Assembly (NCBI GenBank): GCA_902776975.1
Contig: CACYSI010000009.1
Coordinates: 1-64,000 of the forward strand
Reading direction: 5' to 3'
From: an uncultured Ruminococcus sp.
GTDB taxonomy: Bacteria; Bacillota; Clostridia; Oscillospirales; Acutalibacteraceae
DNA length: 64,000 bases
Shown here: one piece after another, positions 60,255-64,000 of the stretch
Layout: the number at the start of each line of letters is the position of its first letter
Position numbering within the stretch: the first letter of the stretch is position 1
Position numbers and translations under genes: made by a program
Notes under the pieces: generated by a model
Told to the model about the DNA's origin: nothing
The model's input: the letters and a program-made list of their open reading frames with translations, nothing else
Database searches by the model: none

Positions 60255-60282
60255 TATAGAAAGGGTCTGCCGAGACAGACCC
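60255..60282 (-). terminator. Terminator of tRNA-Gly
   Basis: On the minus strand GGGTCTG pairs with CAGACCC around TCTCGG and is followed by TTTCTATATAA. Confidence 0.78.
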
Positions 60283-60283
60283 T

Positions 60284-60358
60284 TGGAGCGGATAACGGGG
60301 CTCGAACCCGCAACATCAACCTTGGGAAGGTTGCGCTCTACCATTGAACTACATCCGC
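60284..60358 (-). tRNA. tRNA-Gly (anticodon CCC)
   Basis: Minus strand: acceptor GCGGATG/..ATCCGC, anticodon stem CAACC/GGTTG with loop TTCCCAA, T-arm GCGGGTTCGAGCCCCG, encoded CCA at 60284-60286. Confidence 0.94.
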
Positions 60359-60369
60359 TTAACACTGAC

Positions 60370-60398
60370 AGTATAATACTATTTTGCCGCTAAGTCAA
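60370..60398 (-). promoter_or_regulatory. Promoter of tRNA-Gly
   Basis: Minus strand: TTGACT (60393-60398), 17 bases, TATACT (60370-60375); start about six bases before the tRNA. Confidence 0.78.
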
Positions 60399-60504
60399 GA
60401 AAGCCGACAAAATATCTTTTTTATTTCTGTTACAGATAGAATTTGAATATCTTTTGTGTTATAATACATTTTACTCGCTTTATTATTTAGATAAGGATGA
60501 TATA

Positions 60505-61521
60505 ATGTCATATAAGATCGATCTGGGTCAGTGGGGAGGTATCTTTGCCGTTCCTAACTCTGTAGTAGACAATCATATAAAGCTCGCGGGCGAATCTCAG
60601 CTCAAGACACTGCTGTACTTGCTCAGACACTCGGGCGAGGACATAGATGATTCTGTGCTGTCTGAGGCGCTTAACATCTCGGCTGATGAAGCGGCTAATG
60701 CCGTAGACTTCTGGATCGAGCGCGGACTTATCCGCTCTGAGAACGGCTCGCTGACTCCGAAAGGCTCCGAAAAGCCGGTACAGTCAGCTCCACCTGCCGC
60801 GTCGTCAGAGCCTGAGCCGCCTAAGAAACGGTCTACGGCTCCGTCAAGGGCACAGAGACCCGATCCCGCCTTTGTAGCGCGGAGGCTCAACGAGGATCCG
60901 CTCCTCGCCGGATTGCTCCAAGAGGCTCAGAGAACGCTTAAAAAGCCGCTTTCTCACGGTGATACGGCGACTCTCGTGATGCTGTATGATACCTTCGGCC
61001 TGCCGTGCGACGTCATAGCCATGCTCATGAACCATTTAGCCGAAAGCGGCAACGCGAATATGCGAAACATCGAGAGAGTAGGCATACGCTGGGCTGATGA
61101 GGGCATCAAGACCGCCGAAGCCGCCGAAGCCGAGACAGAGCGTATGGATAGCTCACGCAAAGCGTGGGGGAGAGTATCTTCTCTGCTCGGTATACGAAAT
61201 GTCGGAAATCCCACCAAATCCCAGACTGAGCACGCTTATCGCTGGCTTGTGACATGGGATTTCAACGATGAGATGATCACAGAGGCGTATGAGCGCTGTG
61301 TGAATACCAAGGGAGAGTATAATATAAGGTATATAAACGCGATCCTTCAAAAATGGTATGAGAAGGGCATAAAGTCGCTTGACGCTCTCAAAGAGGCCGA
61401 GTCAGCTTCGGTAAAGCCTAAGACCAAAAAAACTAAGTCTAAGAAAGGCTCTGTGTTCTCGGTAGAGGGAGCGTCATTTGACGTATCGAAGTTTGAGAGC
61501 GATTCACTGTTTGACGATTGA
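60505..61521 (+). CDS. DnaD-domain protein
   Basis: DnaD-type proteins help load the replicative helicase. The N-terminal winged-helix region (about 15-85: DNHIKLAGESQLKTLLYLLR) is followed by a Pro/Ser linker and two DnaD-like domains; the C-terminal one (about 230-295) has HAYRWLVTWDFNDEMITEAYE and YNIRYINAILQKWYEKGI. A basic tail follows (PKTKKTKSKKG). The ATG at 60505 follows AAGGATGATATA; the frame extends upstream to 60454. It is 14 bases before the dnaC-like gene. Confidence 0.88.
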   Translation: MSYKIDLGQWGGIFAVPNSVVDNHIKLAGESQLKTLLYLLRHSGEDIDDSVLSEALNISADEAANAVDFWIERGLIRSENGSLTPKGSEKPVQSAPPAASSEPEPPKKRSTAPSRAQRPDPAFVARRLNEDPLLAGLLQEAQRTLKKPLSHGDTATLVMLYDTFGLPCDVIAMLMNHLAESGNANMRNIERVGIRWADEGIKTAEAAEAETERMDSSRKAWGRVSSLLGIRNVGNPTKSQTEHAYRWLVTWDFNDEMITEAYERCVNTKGEYNIRYINAILQKWYEKGIKSLDALKEAESASVKPKTKKTKSKKGSVFSVEGASFDVSKFESDSLFDD

Positions 61522-61535
61522 CAGAGGTGTAAGTA

Positions 61536-62528
61536 ATGCCGTATTCAAATGAAGTTTATAATATAGCCGCGAACAGGCTCTACGAGCGCAGACAAAACGC
61601 TCTCAGGTTAGCCGATTTCAGGCGTGAACAGCTTTTTACCGAGTTTCCGCGACTAAGAGAGATCAACAGCGAGCTTATGTCTATAGGCGCGTCCATAGGT
61701 AAGTGCATCATAAAAGGATCATCACAGCCCGATATCAGAGAGCTCAGCGAGCGCAGTCTGAGTCTGCAGCAGGAGCAGGACAGGATCTTTGCCGATATGG
61801 GTATCGACAGCAAGGTCTTACAGCCTGAGTTCACCTGTCCCGTATGCGGCGATACGGGACATATAGAGCTTGAAAACCGCACCGTGGTATGCGACTGCTT
61901 CAAAAAGCTCATGGCGGATGTCGCCGCGGAGCAGCTCAACACCGATCTGCCTCTTGATAAGTGTACCTTTGAGACGTTCAAGCTCGATCACTACAGCGAT
62001 AAGCCCGACCAAAACGGCAGATCGCCGCTTGATCGTATGTCTAAGATATATAATTACTGCGTGGATTACGCCGATAACTTCACCGTCAGCTCCAAGAGCC
62101 TTTTTATGCGCGGCGCTACGGGACTGGGCAAGACTCATCTGAGCCTCGCTATAGCTAACGAGGTCATCAAAAAGGGTATGTCCGTGATCTATGTGTCGGC
62201 TCCCGATATACTCTCTAAGCTCGAGAGAGAGCATTTTACATATCAGTACTCCGCTCAGGAGGATACTTTCAACTCTCTTATCAAGAGCGATCTGCTTATC
62301 ATAGACGACCTCGGCACGGAGTTCTCGTCGCAGTTCACTGTATCCTGTCTGTATAATCTGTTCAACTCCAGACTTCTTGCCGGAAAGCCTGTTATCATCA
62401 ACACTAATCTCCGACTTTCGGAGCTTGTGGAGGCGTATTCACAGCGCTTTGTATCGCGCGTACTCGGTTCATGCGACAGACTCGAGTTCATCGGCGAGGA
62501 TATACGCACTTTAAAACAGAGCAGATAG
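61536..62528 (+). CDS. dnaC: DnaC/DnaI-type helicase loader ATPase
   Basis: This AAA+ protein is expected to load the replicative helicase with DnaD. An N-terminal coiled region is followed by a zinc-binding cluster (CPVCGDTGHIELENRTVVCDC, shortened here as CPVCGDTGH...VVCDC), then Walker A GATGLGKTHLSLAIANEVI, Walker B LLIIDDLGTEF and the arginine region LSELVEAYSQRFVSRVLGSC. The length is 330. GAGGTG precedes the ATG. The dnaD-dnaC pair suggests an operon. Confidence 0.9.
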   Translation: MPYSNEVYNIAANRLYERRQNALRLADFRREQLFTEFPRLREINSELMSIGASIGKCIIKGSSQPDIRELSERSLSLQQEQDRIFADMGIDSKVLQPEFTCPVCGDTGHIELENRTVVCDCFKKLMADVAAEQLNTDLPLDKCTFETFKLDHYSDKPDQNGRSPLDRMSKIYNYCVDYADNFTVSSKSLFMRGATGLGKTHLSLAIANEVIKKGMSVIYVSAPDILSKLEREHFTYQYSAQEDTFNSLIKSDLLIIDDLGTEFSSQFTVSCLYNLFNSRLLAGKPVIINTNLRLSELVEAYSQRFVSRVLGSCDRLEFIGEDIRTLKQSR

Positions 62529-62581
62529 GCTTGTTTTCAGCGCTCTTCAGGCAGCGCTTATTACATCTAAAATTATATGAA

Positions 62582-62615
62582 AACGGCGTGACTGCTGCGG
62601 TCACGCCGTTGTTGT
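62582..62615. terminator. Terminator between dnaC and the DUF1275 gene
   Basis: AACGGCGTGAC pairs with GTCACGCCGTT around TGCTGCG. TTTTCAT follows on the minus strand and GTTGTC on the plus strand. Confidence 0.8.
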
Positions 62616-62633
62616 CTATAGTTTTAGCAGGAA

Positions 62634-63281
62634 CTACCTGTTCTCCTTGAACATCATTATCGCTACTATCGCGAGCAAAAGGAGAGATATCCATATCGTT
62701 TTGATATAGAGTACATCAGACAAAACACCGCCTACTCCGGCTCCTATGGCAAAAAACAGAATAATGCCGAAGAAATGAAGCGCTTTACTCAGGGATGCGC
62801 GGTCTCTGTTTCTGATATAATGCGATAAGCTCTCTGTTCCGCTTCTCAGATTGCCGATACACATTGTGCTGGCGTATCCGTAACCATGTACTTTTCTGAA
62901 TGCCTGGACCTGCATGGCGCAAGCAAATGAGACCAACATATTGGCGACTGTATTTATATCGGTCGGCATAAGTCCCACAATACCGAGTAAAAAGATCTCG
63001 AACAGCAGTACGAGCTGTCGCCAGTGTACGCCTTTGTTGATTTTGAATCTGTATTCTATCTGTTCCGTTATAAAAACTCCGGCGGCAAATGAGATCAAAG
63101 GAAGCATGTAGCTGATACCGCTGTACCAGTTTCCCATCATAAAATTCTGGCTCATAAGAACAACATTACCGGTCTGAGCGTTTGCGAACACGTTTCCTCT
63201 TACATTATATGTATATGCGTCTTGCAGACCGCCGGAAAAAGACAGTATCGCACTTAACCTAAAACTCTCCGATGTCTGCAT
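62634..63281 (-). CDS. YoaK/DUF1275-family membrane protein
   Basis: The 215-residue protein has six hydrophobic helices. The family start is visible: LSFSGGLQDAYTYNVRGNVF, followed by ANAQTGNVVLMSQNF and, later, FACAMQVQAFRKVHGYGYAS. The DUF1275 family has no established function. GAGAGGAAT precedes the ATG. It is a single gene between dnaC and two tRNAs. Confidence 0.9.
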   Translation of the reverse strand: MQTSESFRLSAILSFSGGLQDAYTYNVRGNVFANAQTGNVVLMSQNFMMGNWYSGISYMLPLISFAAGVFITEQIEYRFKINKGVHWRQLVLLFEIFLLGIVGLMPTDINTVANMLVSFACAMQVQAFRKVHGYGYASTMCIGNLRSGTESLSHYIRNRDRASLSKALHFFGIILFFAIGAGVGGVLSDVLYIKTIWISLLLLAIVAIMMFKENR

Positions 63282-63329
63282 TTCAGATTCCTCTCCCTTT
63301 CAAATCACGGCGGAAATAATCTCGCAAAA

Positions 63330-63358
63330 TAAAAAAGACCGCTTATGCGATCCTTTTT
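63330..63358 (-). terminator. Terminator of the tRNA-Gln/tRNA-Pro transcript
   Basis: On the minus strand GATCGC pairs with GCGGTC (one wobble) around ATAA and is followed by TTTTTTATTTT. Confidence 0.75.
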
Positions 63359-63361
63359 ATT

Positions 63362-63438
<77 letters not shown>

Positions 63439-63470
63439 AAAAAACAGCCCCGAATAAACTTCGGGGCCTA

Positions 63471-63544
63471 TGGCTGCGGAACTAGGATTCGAACCCAGAC
63501 ATACAGAGTCAGAGTCTGCTGTGCTACCCTTACACAATTCCGCA
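63471..63544 (-). tRNA. tRNA-Gln (anticodon CTG)
   Basis: Minus strand: acceptor TGCGGAA/TTCCGCA, anticodon stem GCAGA/TCTGT with loop CTCTGAC, T-arm CTGGGTTCGAATCCTAG, CCA at 63471-63473. A short CCCCGAA/TTCGGGG hairpin separates it from tRNA-Pro. Confidence 0.94.
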
Positions 63545-63557
63545 TCGCACTTATATT

Positions 63558-63585
63558 ATTATATACAAATTTTAAAATATGTCAA
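63558..63585 (-). promoter_or_regulatory. Promoter of the tRNA-Gln/tRNA-Pro pair
   Basis: Minus strand: TTGACA (63580-63585), 16 bases, TATAAT (63558-63563). It places the transcript start just before tRNA-Gln. Confidence 0.78.
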
Positions 63586-63638
63586 TAGGTAGATGAAAAT
63601 TTTCTTTTTGATTTCTGTTACTGCATATTATCCTTTAC

Positions 63639-63820
63639 ATTAAGTAGACAATGATTAATTCGGGTGCGTAGATTGCACAATCAGATTTTTCGTCAGTTTG
63701 TCCAAATAATTGGCTCGCATACTGACGTATGGGTGCCGATTTTTGGGCAAACTGGAGGAAAAGATGCAAGCAAGTTGCGTACCCAGCCGCAAGGCGTAAA
63801 TTAATCAGTGGCTACTTAAT
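63639..63820. repeat. Long imperfect palindrome with CATAC-TGAC-GTATG apex
   Basis: The 182-base element has 22-base terminal inverted repeats (ATTAAGTAGACAATGATTAA... at 63639-63660, complementary to 63799-63820 with two mismatches). Inner arms also pair (CAGTTTGTCC with GGGCAAACTGG). Near the centre is CATAC TGAC GTATG (63718-63731), the same apex as in 21804-21958. It fills most of the 327-base gap between tRNA-Gln and sigE; no gene is visible there. Confidence 0.75.
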
Positions 63821-63828
63821 ATATAGCT

Positions 63829-63862
63829 GCACCCCCGAGGCTTTTTTTAGCTTCGGGGGTGC
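63829..63862. terminator. Terminator of the sigE-like gene
   Basis: GCACCCCCGA pairs with TCGGGGGTGC; the inner GCT/AGC pair adds to the stem. It lies ten bases after the stop on the minus strand. Confidence 0.8.
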
Positions 63863-63871
63863 GCTTTCTGT

Positions 63872-64000
63872 CTACATCACCTTCTCTAACTCTGTTTTCA
63901 GCTTGCCTATGATCCTCTTTTCGAGTCTTGATATATATGATTGGGATATCCCCAGCAGGTCGGCGACCTCCTTTTGGGTATGCTCTTTGTTGCCGTTGAG
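63872..64000 (-). CDS. sigE: Sporulation sigma factor, SigE-like, C-terminal part (cut by window end)
   Basis: The 42 visible codons read [35 protein letters not shown] and TELEKVM before the stop at 63872. This is sigma region 4.2: the helix-turn-helix that reads the -35 box. SigE of Bacillus ends with an almost equal stretch ([22 protein letters not shown]), closer than SigK, SigF or SigG as I recall them. SigE directs early mother-cell genes, including spoVM. The upstream part lies beyond the window. Confidence 0.82.
   Translation of the reverse strand, partial: LNGNKEHTQKEVADLLGISQSYISRLEKRIIGKLKTELEKVM

Overview
The window looks like a chromosomal segment from an anaerobic, starch-degrading, spore-forming member of the Oscillospiraceae, close to Ruminococcus bromii. 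Evidence: two tandem extracellular type I pullulanases, one with a dockerin and a CBM26-like starch-binding module (amylosome style); sporulation genes (spoVM and the C-terminus of a sigE-like gene); a V-type ATPase operon; an ECF vitamin transporter; and strong AGGAGG/GGTGAT ribosome-binding sites with sigma-A promoters. No phage genes, transposase, rRNA or CRISPR array was seen. The species is inferred; no search was run.

Layout. 1-3.5 kb: RluA-type pseudouridine synthase (-), a two-gene small-ORF operon ending in spoVM (+), a secreted modular protein (-) and a double-LysM protein (-). 3.6-10.3 kb: membrane-anchored pullulanase, dockerin pullulanase and a DUF4234 protein (+). 10.6-16.2 kb: thrH (+), then a minus-strand block of pepV, a DUF975-like protein, a GT2 and LicD, followed by folT behind a THF riboswitch. 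16.4-22.7 kb: yfbR, an LCP protein, GtrA, an intracellular GH13 enzyme fused to DUF1653, two small membrane/lipoprotein genes and an FNT channel. 22.8-34.5 kb: a long plus-strand block: ruvCAB, a methyltransferase, ecfA1-ecfA2-ecfT, truA, a DUF5711-like protein, cvpA, pgsA and a zinc-finger ClpC/ClpE-type ATPase. 34.5-45 kb: rodA (-), tsaE-tsaB-rpiB-upp-lipoprotein, a tRNA-Leu, an XdhC-like protein, metF / MetH-reactivation gene / metH, and a tRNA-Arg-His-Lys array. 45.3-55.7 kb: a nine-gene V-ATPase operon (-) preceded by a PFL/DUF711 protein and an ACT protein. 55.9-64 kb: galU, a RING/zinc-ribbon membrane protein, prfB, a TSCPD protein with a YdcF-like protein, tRNA-Gly, a dnaD/dnaC-like pair, a DUF1275 protein, tRNA-Pro and tRNA-Gln, and the end of sigE.

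How the genes fit together. The pullulanases debranch starch outside the cell (one tethered to the membrane, one expected to plug into a cohesin scaffold), and the GH13-DUF1653 enzyme would work on imported maltodextrins. FolT can use the EcfA1/A2/T energising module encoded about 14 kb away. metF, the separate reactivation protein and metH form a B12/folate methionine module. LicD, GT2, GtrA, LCP, GalU, RodA and PgsA point to envelope glycan and membrane synthesis.

Less ordinary material is mostly non-coding: two long imperfect palindromes (21.8 and 63.7 kb) with the same apical CATAC-TGRC-GTATG hairpin; three copies of a short TCATTGCGAGG-type repeat; a 43-bp tandem repeat leading into a 20-bp perfect hairpin; a palindrome inside the V-ATPase operon; echoes of the tRNA-Lys 3' end downstream of the tRNA array; and a 14-bp hairpin over a lipoprotein start codon. 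I do not see a clear new defence or metabolic system.
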